Positions 35,279 through 44,280 of a stretch of 64,000 bases of DNA are shown piece by piece. The first letter of the stretch is position 1, and each line of letters opens with the position of its first letter. Location of the stretch: positions 310,001-374,000 of the forward strand of contig NZ_KB903367.1 of NCBI RefSeq assembly GCF_000379665.1. Direction: 5' to 3'. The position numbers were made by a program, and so were the translations under genes. The notes under the pieces were generated by a model. The model did no database searches and was not told where the DNA came from. It saw nothing but the letters and a program-made list of their open reading frames with translations. The DNA is from Butyricimonas synergistica DSM 23225 (GTDB taxonomy: Bacteria; Bacteroidota; Bacteroidia; Bacteroidales; Marinifilaceae).

Positions 35279-36865
35279 ATGAAAAAATTATATTGGATAT
35301 TTCTCGTGGCAATGGCGTGGTGCGGCTGCTACGATGACAAAGGAAATTACGATTACCGGGACTTGGACGAATTGCAGGTGGCGATCAAGGAGGAAGGTCC
35401 GCATAGTTTGATGTATGGCGACGTTTTGCGGCTGACTTCGGAGGTGAAGACTTCGATTCCCGATGCCGATTTGCAATATGACTGGGAGGTGCAGATGGAT
35501 ACCGCGTGGTATGATCCGTTTGTTTCCGTGGCACAAGGACGGGATTTGGATTACAAGTGGGAGGATGCCGTGTTGAATAAAGAGAAGACGTACAAGATGC
35601 GTTTGAATGTGACGCAGTTGAGCAATGAACGCCATTTTTATTCCAACGTGGTGGACGTGGCGGTGAGGATGTCCCCTTCTATGCTCGGGCTGATGGTGCT
35701 TCACGGTGACGGAATGGCTTCAGATATTGGCGTGATTGAGGCACCCGAATTCCAATTGCAGAAACCATCGGCAGATTTCCGGTGTACGACAGTGACGGAT
35801 TACTATTCTTCAAAAAACGGGGAGGAGAAAATCCCCGGCGTGGGTACCGGACTTTATCAAACTTACCTGGAGAGTTGGGGTTCTCCGATTTCGGAAAATA
35901 TTGTTGTTGTCGCGTTGACAGAAAGTGGTTCGGCTGTAGCGGATAGCAAAACGATGGTGAAGAAAGGAGACTGGAATGATATGTTTCTTGGAGGATTAAA
36001 TGCGGGAGTACCGATGGGAATAGACCTATTGGGAAGTACTAACTTGTATATTTTTGATGGTAAAGATATATTCTGGAGACAGGCAAGTAAATTCCGGGTG
36101 GCTGTTCCTATATATGAATACGATGAAAATAGCAACGAATATGGATTTGAGTTTTTGCCTCAAATGTTTGATCTGAGAGGAAATATTGGGCAGGCTATTT
36201 TGTTTGACAAGGTGAAGAACGGTTTCGTTTCCGTGCGTCAGAGTTTTAATTTTTCAGGTTTTGCATTGATGGATTTGAATGAACCGGGGATCCAAATCCC
36301 GTTCAATCCCGGTAAGATGGATGCCGATCTGCTTCATTGGGAAACGGGGGGTAAATACGGGATGGTTGCCGTGATGAAGAGTAAAGGCGACGGTTCCTGT
36401 TTTATTGCGGAAATGAATCCAACTGCTGAAAATATGAGGCTTTTCCCTAAGTACAAGTACGATTTGTCCCGTATCGCAGACGTGAACAGCGGGAATGTGG
36501 TGGATTGGGCATTTGGGGATAACCAGATTAACATGGGATATTATGCCACTTCCCGGGGTGTTTATCATTTCGCACTGGATGAAGGAAATCAAATTACTCC
36601 CGCGGAGTTAGTTTTTGAGAATAATTCCCAGGTTGAATTCGAGGGGGATATTACCTTGATGAAAATCCTGAAACCGAAAGCTACCGGGGGTAATACGTAT
36701 TACATGAACAACGTGGTGATGGTAGTCGGGACGTATGGAGGGACCTCCGGTTCAGGGAAACTGTACAGTCTGGAGTTGGAGCCGAATTCCGGAAAAGTGA
36801 AATCACTATTGGGCAAGTATGAAGGTTTTGACCGGATTTACAAGGTAGAGATTAAAGGGTACTAA
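35279..36865 (+). CDS. PKD-like family lipoprotein, locus 2
   Basis: A 528-aa lipoprotein (lipobox WCGC, about 14-17; then YDDKGNYDYRDLDEL, a stretch typical of the Bacteroidota PKD-like lipoprotein family). Residues about 30-130 form a PKD/Ig-like domain (LQYDWEVQMDTAWYDPFVSV, KEKTYKMRLNVTQLSNERHF). The rest is beta-rich with possible propeller character (LYIFDGKDIFWRQASKFRVA, GVYHFALDEGNQITPAEL). No catalytic motif is seen. It ends the second SusCD operon and is followed by a strong terminator. It probably serves in ligand binding on the cell surface. Confidence 0.75.
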   Translation: MKKLYWIFLVAMAWCGCYDDKGNYDYRDLDELQVAIKEEGPHSLMYGDVLRLTSEVKTSIPDADLQYDWEVQMDTAWYDPFVSVAQGRDLDYKWEDAVLNKEKTYKMRLNVTQLSNERHFYSNVVDVAVRMSPSMLGLMVLHGDGMASDIGVIEAPEFQLQKPSADFRCTTVTDYYSSKNGEEKIPGVGTGLYQTYLESWGSPISENIVVVALTESGSAVADSKTMVKKGDWNDMFLGGLNAGVPMGIDLLGSTNLYIFDGKDIFWRQASKFRVAVPIYEYDENSNEYGFEFLPQMFDLRGNIGQAILFDKVKNGFVSVRQSFNFSGFALMDLNEPGIQIPFNPGKMDADLLHWETGGKYGMVAVMKSKGDGSCFIAEMNPTAENMRLFPKYKYDLSRIADVNSGNVVDWAFGDNQINMGYYATSRGVYHFALDEGNQITPAELVFENNSQVEFEGDITLMKILKPKATGGNTYYMNNVVMVVGTYGGTSGSGKLYSLELEPNSGKVKSLLGKYEGFDRIYKVEIKGY

Positions 36866-36868
36866 AAT

Positions 36869-36895
36869 GTACGGGGTGCATCACGCACCCCGTGC
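36869..36895 (+). terminator. Terminator of the second SusCD operon
   Basis: ACGGGGTGC (36871-36879) pairs perfectly with GCACCCCGT (36885-36893), extended by T-G and G-C pairs, loop ATCAC. It is followed by moderately T-rich sequence but no long T run, so some read-through into the redox operon is possible. Confidence 0.7.
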
Positions 36896-36964
36896 ATAAA
36901 TTGTTGTTTCTCATGATTCTTGCGATTATGGGTATGATGGTTGTTATTTAAAAATTACACGAAA

Positions 36965-37999
36965 ATGATTAGGAAATTATTTATTTTGACCATCTTGTTT
37001 TGGATTGTATTCTCTTGTAAAACAAATGAAAAAGAGATGACCCTTTCGGGCGAATGGCTTTCTGCAGGGAAAGGACAGATGTTATATTTGGCAAAGGGTG
37101 AATGGGTGGATTCGGTTGAGGTGAAGAACGGAAAATTCGAGTTTAATTTGGAGGGTCTGGAACCGGATGAATACAGGTTATGGCGAGTGAACAATGGAAA
37201 GGATGAGGGATTACTGGTTTATTTGGATAGTTGCCACACCTATTTGAAATTGGAAGACGGGGTAGAAGAAACGGGCAATTACGCCTGGATCAACTGTCGG
37301 ATAGAAGGAAATCCGGTGGGGGCTGCCATGTGGGATGCGGTGTTGAGTACGTTAAGGGATGTGTGGAGTGAAACCACGACGAGAAAGTGTCGGGAGGTGG
37401 CTTCCCGCGGAGATCTGGCGTCTGCTTTCATATTATGGAAATTTGCTCCGGTATGCGTGGAATTCATGACCTTCGATGAGTTGAACGGGTACATGAACAA
37501 CTTGCCGGAGGCGGTGAAACAGAGTGCCGTGGGGAAACGGATGTACTCCGCGATGGAAAAGCTATTACCACTGACAAAGGGGGCTGTCGCTCCGGATTTC
37601 ACGTTGGACACGCCCGAGGGGAAACCGGTGTCGCTTTCCGAGTACGTGAAAGGGAAAAAGGTTGTGTTGATTGATTTTTGGGCATCTTTTTGTGCGCCGT
37701 GCCGTGCAAAGAATCCTGTGGTGTTGGCGCTGTACGATAAATTTCATGAAAAGGGATTTGATGTACTCGGGGTATCCTTGGATGACGATAAAGAGGCATG
37801 GCTAAAGGCGATCAAGGAAGATAGACTCCCGTGGGTGCACGTGTCGGAATTGAAAGGGTGGAAAGGGGATATGCCTAAACTCTATAATTTTTCAGGTATT
37901 CCTAATTTGGTGTTGGTGGACGGTTCTTGCAAGATATTGGCAACCAGCTTGGAACTGCATAGGGATTTGAACAAGGTGGTGGAAAGTTTGTTTGAATGA
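36965..37999 (+). CDS. TlpA-like thioredoxin lipoprotein with DUF4369-like N-terminus
   Basis: An exported thiol:disulfide oxidoreductase, 344 aa from the ATG at 36965 (a TTG eight codons upstream is in frame but precedes the natural signal peptide). Residues 1-18 end in the lipobox WIVFSC. About 25-115 is a DUF4369-like beta domain (GQMLYLAKGEWVDSVEVKNG). The C-terminal 140 residues are a TlpA/AhpC-type thioredoxin fold: APDFTLDTPEGKPVSLSEYV, then active site FWASFCAPCRAKN (CAPC, with Phe in place of the usual Trp before the first Cys), and SGIPNLVLVDG with the cis-proline. It is the first gene of a five-gene redox operon, 25 nt before the next start. Confidence 0.88.
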   Translation: MIRKLFILTILFWIVFSCKTNEKEMTLSGEWLSAGKGQMLYLAKGEWVDSVEVKNGKFEFNLEGLEPDEYRLWRVNNGKDEGLLVYLDSCHTYLKLEDGVEETGNYAWINCRIEGNPVGAAMWDAVLSTLRDVWSETTTRKCREVASRGDLASAFILWKFAPVCVEFMTFDELNGYMNNLPEAVKQSAVGKRMYSAMEKLLPLTKGAVAPDFTLDTPEGKPVSLSEYVKGKKVVLIDFWASFCAPCRAKNPVVLALYDKFHEKGFDVLGVSLDDDKEAWLKAIKEDRLPWVHVSELKGWKGDMPKLYNFSGIPNLVLVDGSCKILATSLELHRDLNKVVESLFE

Positions 38000-38024
38000 T
38001 GTGTCGGATGTAAAAAATTGCTGT

Positions 38025-39905
38025 ATGAAAAAGAGATTGTTATTCATTGCCGTTTTGGCATGGGGTGGTTTGTCGTTGTCCGCCCAGAAGTTGCCGGATT
38101 TGAAACTCCCGTTGCCGCATGACAGCACGTTATTGGACGTGCGGACAACGAATTTTCCCGAGATGAAGGAACTTTATTTTACTCCGATACCCGGGGCTCC
38201 CGTGTTGAGCGGGCCGGTGCGGGTGGATGGTACGATGCGGGAGATCCGCATGGAGGAGCATGGGTTGGCTTACCCCACGCTGTTCGATTGGAACCGGGAC
38301 GGCAAACCGGACCTGCTGGTCGGGGAGTTCCTCACGGGGCAGTCGCGGATTAAAGTGTACCTGAACATCGGGACGAAAAAGAAACCGAAATTCACGGGGA
38401 CGTGGTTTTATGCCACGGACGTGAACGGTGACGTGATTTCCAATTACCAGTGGTGTTGTATCGGGATCCACCCGCAAGTCGTGGATGTTGACGGTGACGG
38501 TTATCCCGATCTGTTTTCCGGGCAATATTACCCGGGAGTGGTGACGTGGTGGCGCGGCGGCGAGAAAGGTTTTGAACCGGGACGTCCGATCCCGCAATTG
38601 GGGTATCAGGACGGGAAGGAGTTCGGCATGTCCGAGCCGGCTTGGTCTGTGGAATCCTGGTGGTATTGGAATTACTCGTCCGCCCGTTTGGCTGATTTCG
38701 ACGGCGACGGCTTATTGGATTTGTTCGTGGGTGGTTGTGGAGGCTACCGGGTGGCACGAAACACGGGGACGAAGACGGAACCGCGTTTCGGGCGGCGGGA
38801 ATTCCTTTATCACGTGGATGGCACGATCCTGCATACGCGGCGGAATCCGGAGGTAAAGGTGGAAACCGGGAAAGATTTTCACGCCGAGGATGCTTGTTCC
38901 ATGACGGCACACTGTTATTTGAATCCGGTGGACTGGGACGGTGACGGGGTGCTGGATATCATCGCCACGGACGAGTACATGCGTGAAGGGGAGTTGGGTA
39001 TCTATTTCTTGCGGGGCGTGATGACGGATGACGGTTTGCGTTTCGAGCATGCCCGTCCGTTATTTTTGGCAACGGATGGGAGCAAGGCATTGCCCGGTTG
39101 CACGCCGCACATCCAGGTGGTCGATTACAACGGGGATGGCGTGCTGGATGTCCTCATGGGACTCTCGATACCCACGCTTAACGGTTTCGAGGGGGCCGCA
39201 GAACTTTACTGGCGTTATACCGGCGATTTGGATTTGGCTTCTCCCGGTAAAGACACGGGCGAGTCGTTGCAGCATTATGAAAATATGAATGTTTGGCAAG
39301 AACAATTAGATAAGGGAATGTTACGTAAAGAGTCACTTATCGGAAAACTCGATGATTGGAAATATTTGACGTTACGGCACCGGGGATACGTGTTCGTGTT
39401 CCCCGGTAAGGAGAACAGGCAAAAGGCGGTAGCTGTGCCGATGAAAGCCGGGCGGCGGGAATTCGAGTATGACAAACCTGCGAAAAAAGAGTACAGGCAA
39501 GAGGTGGAGAAAAAGGAGGCGGTGTCTTGTTTCGTGCGGGGCAGGAAGATATATAACGGGGAAGATTTTGAGATCACGGTTCGTTTTGAAACGATAGGTT
39601 CTTACCACTTGTACACGAAGAACAAGATCAACGCGAATCAAGTGCCGGTATCCATTGAGATTACCTTGCCCGAGGGGATGAGCGAGGTGGGGGAGATGAA
39701 GTTGCCCCCGGTGAAGTTGCACGGGGCAAATGAAGTGTATGACGGGAAGATTCTGACTTTTACCCGGCGGGTAAAAGCGGCTCCCGGCATGACGGGCAAA
39801 GTGGAAGTCAAGGTGAAGGTGACCTACCAGACTTGTAGCGACGAAACGTGTCTGCCTGTCGTCGAGAAGGAAGAAATGGTGGAATTGAATTTGGATAAAA
39901 AATAA
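38025..39905 (+). CDS. FG-GAP repeat protein fused to a DsbD-alpha-like redox domain (copy 1)
   Basis: A 626-aa exported protein (signal peptide 1-21, ...LSLSAQ). Five calcium-binding FG-GAP/VCBS motifs indicate a beta-propeller: DWNRDGKPD (88-96), DVDGDGYPD (154-162), DFDGDGLLD (224-232), DWDGDGVLD (303-311) and DYNGDGVLD (367-375). A vicinal cysteine pair sits in YQWCCIGIHPQ (C144-C145). Residues about 510-626 resemble the N-terminal periplasmic domain of DsbD (IGSYHLYTKNKINANQVPVS) and end with the redox pair YQTCSDETCLP (C604, C609). The start at 38025 is chosen because it begins the signal peptide MKKRLLF. Function is unrecognised; I infer an electron-accepting propeller protein. Confidence 0.8.
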   Translation: MKKRLLFIAVLAWGGLSLSAQKLPDLKLPLPHDSTLLDVRTTNFPEMKELYFTPIPGAPVLSGPVRVDGTMREIRMEEHGLAYPTLFDWNRDGKPDLLVGEFLTGQSRIKVYLNIGTKKKPKFTGTWFYATDVNGDVISNYQWCCIGIHPQVVDVDGDGYPDLFSGQYYPGVVTWWRGGEKGFEPGRPIPQLGYQDGKEFGMSEPAWSVESWWYWNYSSARLADFDGDGLLDLFVGGCGGYRVARNTGTKTEPRFGRREFLYHVDGTILHTRRNPEVKVETGKDFHAEDACSMTAHCYLNPVDWDGDGVLDIIATDEYMREGELGIYFLRGVMTDDGLRFEHARPLFLATDGSKALPGCTPHIQVVDYNGDGVLDVLMGLSIPTLNGFEGAAELYWRYTGDLDLASPGKDTGESLQHYENMNVWQEQLDKGMLRKESLIGKLDDWKYLTLRHRGYVFVFPGKENRQKAVAVPMKAGRREFEYDKPAKKEYRQEVEKKEAVSCFVRGRKIYNGEDFEITVRFETIGSYHLYTKNKINANQVPVSIEITLPEGMSEVGEMKLPPVKLHGANEVYDGKILTFTRRVKAAPGMTGKVEVKVKVTYQTCSDETCLPVVEKEEMVELNLDKK

Positions 39906-39910
39906 GGGAG

Positions 39911-41881
39911 ATGAAAAGAGAAATATTGTTTGTTATGATAGCGCTCTTGGGTGCCGTTTCTATGGGCCTAGCGCAGGAAAAAAGAGAGTTGGATTATAGC
40001 ATGAACGGGAAGCGCACGAAGGAGTTTCCGGAGTTTAAAAAGCTGGTTTTCACTTCTATCCCGGGAGGAAACCTGTTAAGCCAGCCGGAGCGGATTGACG
40101 GTACAAGATACGAGATCCGCACGGAAAAGCACGGGTTGGGGTATCCCGCGTTGTTCGATTGGGATGGCGACGGCAAATTGGATTTGCTCATGGGGGAGTT
40201 TGAAACCGGGCAGAAGGAGTCGAATATCAAGGTGTACCTGAACAAGGGCACCAACCAAAAACCGAAATATACCGGGGAGTGGTTTTACGCCACGGATATT
40301 GCCGGGGACACGTTGACTTGCCATCAATGGTGTTGCATCGGCACCCATCCGCAAGTGGTGGATATCGATGGCGACGGGTATGATGACATCATTTCCGGGC
40401 AGTACAATCCCGGGAAAATTTCCTGGTGGCGGGGCAGTGCGAAAGGATTTCTCCCCCGGCAGTTCATCGAACAGGAGGGATACGAGGAGGGAGGATGTTA
40501 CCAAGGAATCATGAGTTGGTCGCCTGCATCCAATACTTATTGGAATTTTACCACGGCTCGCTTCGCCGATTTTAACGGGGACGGCCTGTTGGATTTGTTT
40601 GTTGCCGGGAGCGGCGGATTCCGGGTCGCTTTGAATAAGGGAACCAAGGAGCATCCGGTGCTGGGATTGCGCGAGTATCTTTTCCACGTGGATGGTACCA
40701 TTTTGCATATCCGCCGGGATCCGGAAGTGGTGGTGGCAACGGGGAAGGACGTGGTTGCGGCGCGCGTGTGCGGGGGAGATAGTCACTCCTATATTTCCCC
40801 TTACGATTGGGATCATGATGGGGTGTTGGATTTGCTTGTCCACGACGGTTATACCGGCAAAGGCAGCGAGGCGATTTATTTCTTCCGGGGAGTGCAGACG
40901 GACGACGGTTTGCGTTTCGAGCACGCGGTGCCGTTGTTTACCAGCGAGGACGGGAGCAAGGCACTGCCGGGGTGCGCACCGATGCTGACCGTTGCCGATT
41001 ATAACGGCGATGGCGTGGAGGATATTTTGTTAGGGTTGTCCGTTGCCACGTTTAATCCCGTGGAAGGGGCTTTCGAGGGAGGATACCAGGCGGCGAATGA
41101 GGTGAATTGGAATTGGCTCGGGGAGTTGGGATTGAATTTCCCGGGTAAAGATGCTGGTGCGTCACTGAAATTTTATGGTAGCCTGGATACCTTGAAGGCA
41201 AAGATGGAGGAACCATACATGAAAGAATATTTTATCGGTAAGTTGAATGATATGCGGTATATCACGCTGCGCCATCGCGGTTACCCGATCGTGCTGTACG
41301 GGAAAAAGAACCCGGAGAAGGCGGTTGCCAAACGGGAAAAAGCGGTTACCCGCGAATTCTTTTTCGACAAGGAACACATGAACGATACCTATAATTTCAA
41401 AAGCGAAGAAGAGATGAAGCAGTTTATGCAGAAAGAAAAGGAGGGGCGCCAACCCGTGGTTTCGGCACATCGTCCCGTGGATTATGTGTTGAAATATCCG
41501 GTAAGGGTGCCGAGAGGAAAAACGGAATTCGAGGTGGAAGTGAAGTTTAAAGTGCTTGCCGGTTATCACGTTTATAATCATAGTCGGGTGAATAGCGATC
41601 AGGTACCCGTGTCAATCACGTTCGAGTACCCGGAAAATCTTTTGGTGAAACAGGGTGATTTGCGGGAGCCGAAGGTGCAGGAGGGCATCCGGGTGACCTA
41701 TACGGGGGAGAAGGATGCGAATGGGGCGGAAACGTTCAGTTTTAAACAGACCTTTAAAGTGAAAGAGGGAACAAAGGCGGAAAAGGCGAAAATGGTGGTG
41801 AAAGTCGTGTTTCAAACGTGCAGTTCGCAGATTTGCTTGCCTCCTGTGGAAGAGGAACAGATTGTAGAAATTATTTTTTAA
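39911..41881 (+). CDS. FG-GAP repeat protein fused to a DsbD-alpha-like redox domain (copy 2)
   Basis: A 656-aa tandem paralogue of the preceding gene, five bases after its stop. Signal peptide 1-22 (...VSMGLAQ). The five FG-GAP motifs are kept: DWDGDGKLD, DIDGDGYDD, DFNGDGLLD, DWDHDGVLD and DYNGDGVED. The vicinal pair is conserved in HQWCCIGTHPQ (C141-C142). The DsbD-alpha-like C-terminus has LAGYHVYNHSRVNSDQVPVS and the redox pair FQTCSSQICLPP (C637, C642). A charged linker of about 50 residues (KSEEEMKQFMQKEKEGRQP) separates the propeller from this domain. The pair has diverged well beyond recent duplication, so both copies are probably functional and non-redundant. No membrane DsbD/CcdA partner is encoded nearby. 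Confidence 0.8.
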   Translation: MKREILFVMIALLGAVSMGLAQEKRELDYSMNGKRTKEFPEFKKLVFTSIPGGNLLSQPERIDGTRYEIRTEKHGLGYPALFDWDGDGKLDLLMGEFETGQKESNIKVYLNKGTNQKPKYTGEWFYATDIAGDTLTCHQWCCIGTHPQVVDIDGDGYDDIISGQYNPGKISWWRGSAKGFLPRQFIEQEGYEEGGCYQGIMSWSPASNTYWNFTTARFADFNGDGLLDLFVAGSGGFRVALNKGTKEHPVLGLREYLFHVDGTILHIRRDPEVVVATGKDVVAARVCGGDSHSYISPYDWDHDGVLDLLVHDGYTGKGSEAIYFFRGVQTDDGLRFEHAVPLFTSEDGSKALPGCAPMLTVADYNGDGVEDILLGLSVATFNPVEGAFEGGYQAANEVNWNWLGELGLNFPGKDAGASLKFYGSLDTLKAKMEEPYMKEYFIGKLNDMRYITLRHRGYPIVLYGKKNPEKAVAKREKAVTREFFFDKEHMNDTYNFKSEEEMKQFMQKEKEGRQPVVSAHRPVDYVLKYPVRVPRGKTEFEVEVKFKVLAGYHVYNHSRVNSDQVPVSITFEYPENLLVKQGDLREPKVQEGIRVTYTGEKDANGAETFSFKQTFKVKEGTKAEKAKMVVKVVFQTCSSQICLPPVEEEQIVEIIF

Positions 41882-41900
41882 TTTGATAAAATAGAAAAAG

Positions 41901-42962
41901 ATGAAAAAAATAGGATTATTCGTGTTGCTGGTGTGTGTCGGGTTATCCCTAGTGGCACAAGATAAAAGGATGACTTTAAAGGGGGAGTGTCCTTCCGGGA
42001 GAAACGGCGAGAAATTGTATTTGGTGGCGGGGAGCGATACTCCTTGTGACTCCGTTGTCGTGAAGGATGGAAAATTCTCGTTTGCGCTCGGTGGGCTTCA
42101 ACCCCAGGAGGTGCTGCTTTACCGGTTGGGCAAAGAGGGGCGCCCCGAGTGCGTGTTGCTTTACCTGGATTATTGTGACACGTATGTCAAATTGACGAAC
42201 GAAACCTATAATGTGTTCAACACAACCTTTATCGAGTGTTCCGTGACGGGGAATCCCACGGATGCTGTGATGCGGGAGGTGAACGATATTCTTCTTGGGA
42301 AGAATTCTGTATCGGGAAACGAGGTCGATTCCCTTGTGGTTGCGAAATTGTTGGCGGTTGCGGAACGGCATGATATGGCATCCGTGTATGCGTTGTGGAA
42401 ATATGGTTCATTCGCGGATCGTTATCCCCGTGTGTTGGAGAAAGCCAAGGAAGTGTTGGAAAAAATCTCCCCCGAGTTGAAGCAGTCTGTCATGGGGATG
42501 AAATTGCGGGAAACCATGAAACGTTATATGACCTTGGAACAGGGAGCGGTGGCACCTGATTTCACGTTGAACACGCCGGAGGGCAAACCGTTATCCATGC
42601 ACGAATACGTGAAAGGAAAGAAACTGGTGTTGCTTGATTTCTGGGCTTCCTGGTGCGGACCGTGCCGTGCGGAGGGTAAAAACGTGAAAGCAATATATGC
42701 GGATTACAAGGACAAAGGGTTTGACGTGTTGGGTATATCTTTGGACAATAAATTGGACGCTTGGAAGAAAGCGATTAAGGATGACGGGATCGAATGGGGA
42801 CAAGTGTCCGATTTGAAAGGATGGGACACGCCGATGACAAAGCTGTATGATTTTAGCGGTATCCCTTATCTCCTTTTGGTGGATGGTGAGGGACGTATCG
42901 TGGCGAAAAACTTGCGTGGAGAGGCGCTTCGTGCCAAAGTGGCGGAAATTTGTGGAAAGTAA
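41901..42962 (+). CDS. TlpA-like thioredoxin with DUF4369-like N-terminus
   Basis: A 353-aa exported thioredoxin-fold protein, paralogous to the gene at 36965. The N-terminus (MKKIGLFVLLVCVGLSLVAQ) is a type I signal peptide without a lipobox, so unlike its paralogue it should be soluble in the periplasm. DUF4369-like domain about 22-115 (EKLYLVAGSDTPCDSVVVKD). The TlpA domain is about 212-353: APDFTLNTPEGKPLSMHEYV, active site FWASWCGPCRAEG (CGPC, canonical) and SGIPYLLLVDG. It is the fourth gene of the redox operon, 19 nt after the second FG-GAP gene and abutting the next gene. Confidence 0.9.
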   Translation: MKKIGLFVLLVCVGLSLVAQDKRMTLKGECPSGRNGEKLYLVAGSDTPCDSVVVKDGKFSFALGGLQPQEVLLYRLGKEGRPECVLLYLDYCDTYVKLTNETYNVFNTTFIECSVTGNPTDAVMREVNDILLGKNSVSGNEVDSLVVAKLLAVAERHDMASVYALWKYGSFADRYPRVLEKAKEVLEKISPELKQSVMGMKLRETMKRYMTLEQGAVAPDFTLNTPEGKPLSMHEYVKGKKLVLLDFWASWCGPCRAEGKNVKAIYADYKDKGFDVLGISLDNKLDAWKKAIKDDGIEWGQVSDLKGWDTPMTKLYDFSGIPYLLLVDGEGRIVAKNLRGEALRAKVAEICGK

Positions 42963-42980
42963 ATGAAAATAGGGATTGAA

Positions 42981-44102
42981 ATGAAAAAGACAATCGGGAT
43001 AGTTGTGGGCGTGCTGCTTTCGATAGTGGCAGCCCAGGCACAGGATTACGCGGCGTTGGACCGCTTTATGAAAAAATATTGCCAGAATTGGAAAGTGGGC
43101 TACCAGCAACAAGTAGCGGGGACGGAGCGTTGGGAACTGGTGGAACAATTGGGGCAACCGATGCCGGAGTTTTATTTCACGCGGCAACTGAATAGTAAAA
43201 AGTTACGCGGTAAATTCGTGGTGTTGAATTTTTGGGCGACCTGGTGTGGCGGGTGTCGTATCCTTTCTTGCGATATCGACACGATGATGCGTCGAGACCC
43301 CGGCGTGTACGAGGGGGTTCAAGTCATCGGGGTGGACGCGAACGAAACGTTAGCAGACAAGGGGTATAAAGCCGAGGCGTGGTGGAAGGAGAAGGGGATA
43401 GGTTACCCGACAGTGGGAGGAAAAAATGCCGACGCGTGCTGCGCTGCCGTGAACGGGGGGCACCCGACGGCGATTCTCGTGGATGACCGGGGTATGATCC
43501 GGGGACGTTGGGATGCCTGGTCGCCGGGAGTGGCAAGTGCTATAAACCTGGCCATTTGGGCGTTAAAAACGGTCCCCGAGCAGGGAATCCGGGCTGACGT
43601 GGAAAACGTGAAAAAGTACATGGAAAACGGAGAGTTCTTGAAGGCGCTTTATTTGTTGGAATTGATGCCGGAAAACAGGGAAAATTCGATTCTTCGTTAC
43701 AAGTGTCTGATGATCACGAATACCAGGGATGCTGTGGCATATTTTGAAAAATTGAAGCAGAAGTACGAGGGGGATAAACCTGCAGACGTGTGGTCTTGGG
43801 TGCCCGACGAAGAATATCTCGGCATAGCTCGGGAAATCGCTGATTATATTTACGTTTCTTCTTCGAGTGACATGGACGTGTTGAAAAACGGGGTGGATGC
43901 CATGCGGGTAGTAATGAGTTCCCGGGCAGCGAAATCGTATAGCGATTACGAGAAGTTGGGTGTGTTGCGAGTAAAATACGCGGAGGCGTACAGGCAACGG
44001 GGGCTGGATATGTTGAAGATGGCGATAAATGCTGCTGAAAAAGATGGAAACGAGTCAGAGGTAAAACGTTTACAAAAAAAATTGGAATCATACCAGAGAT
44101 GA
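42981..44102 (+). CDS. Divergent exported thioredoxin with helical C-terminal region
   Basis: A 373-aa exported protein from the ATG at 42981 (MKKTIGIVV..., signal peptide ending AAQAQ). An ATG at 42963, directly after the previous stop, adds six residues. The thioredoxin domain lies at about 55-190: MPEFYFTRQLNSKKLRGKFV, active site FWATWCGGCRIL (CGGC, unusual) and GGHPTAILVDDRG with cis-proline. A CC pair occurs in ADACCAAVNGG. Residues about 200-373 are helical and TPR-like (YMENGEFLKALYLLELMPEN, MLKMAINAAEKDGNESEVKR). Last gene of the five-gene redox operon. The CAPC, CGPC and CGGC active sites imply three different redox potentials. Confidence 0.82.
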   Translation: MKKTIGIVVGVLLSIVAAQAQDYAALDRFMKKYCQNWKVGYQQQVAGTERWELVEQLGQPMPEFYFTRQLNSKKLRGKFVVLNFWATWCGGCRILSCDIDTMMRRDPGVYEGVQVIGVDANETLADKGYKAEAWWKEKGIGYPTVGGKNADACCAAVNGGHPTAILVDDRGMIRGRWDAWSPGVASAINLAIWALKTVPEQGIRADVENVKKYMENGEFLKALYLLELMPENRENSILRYKCLMITNTRDAVAYFEKLKQKYEGDKPADVWSWVPDEEYLGIAREIADYIYVSSSSDMDVLKNGVDAMRVVMSSRAAKSYSDYEKLGVLRVKYAEAYRQRGLDMLKMAINAAEKDGNESEVKRLQKKLESYQR

Positions 44103-44159
44103 GATAGAGTGATAAGTTTATTTTAAAAAAGTGTTTCTCTCGTGGAAACACACAGCGGA

Positions 44160-44202
44160 AGCCCTCTCCTTTGTCTTAAAGACGGGATAAAGAGAGAGGG
44201 CT
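44160..44202 (+). terminator. Hairpin after the redox operon
   Basis: AGCCCTCTC (44160-44168) pairs perfectly with GAGAGGGCT (44194-44202). The 25-nt loop contains a small inner hairpin (GTCT/AGAC). It is followed by weakly T-rich AATTATTGG, so it could be a terminator or a leader structure for the LytTR gene. Confidence 0.55.
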
Positions 44203-44280
44203 AATTATTGGAATGAATTTTAATGATGTGTTAGATACCTGCCGAGAGGTTTGTTTCACGGGACATAATATTGAAATATT

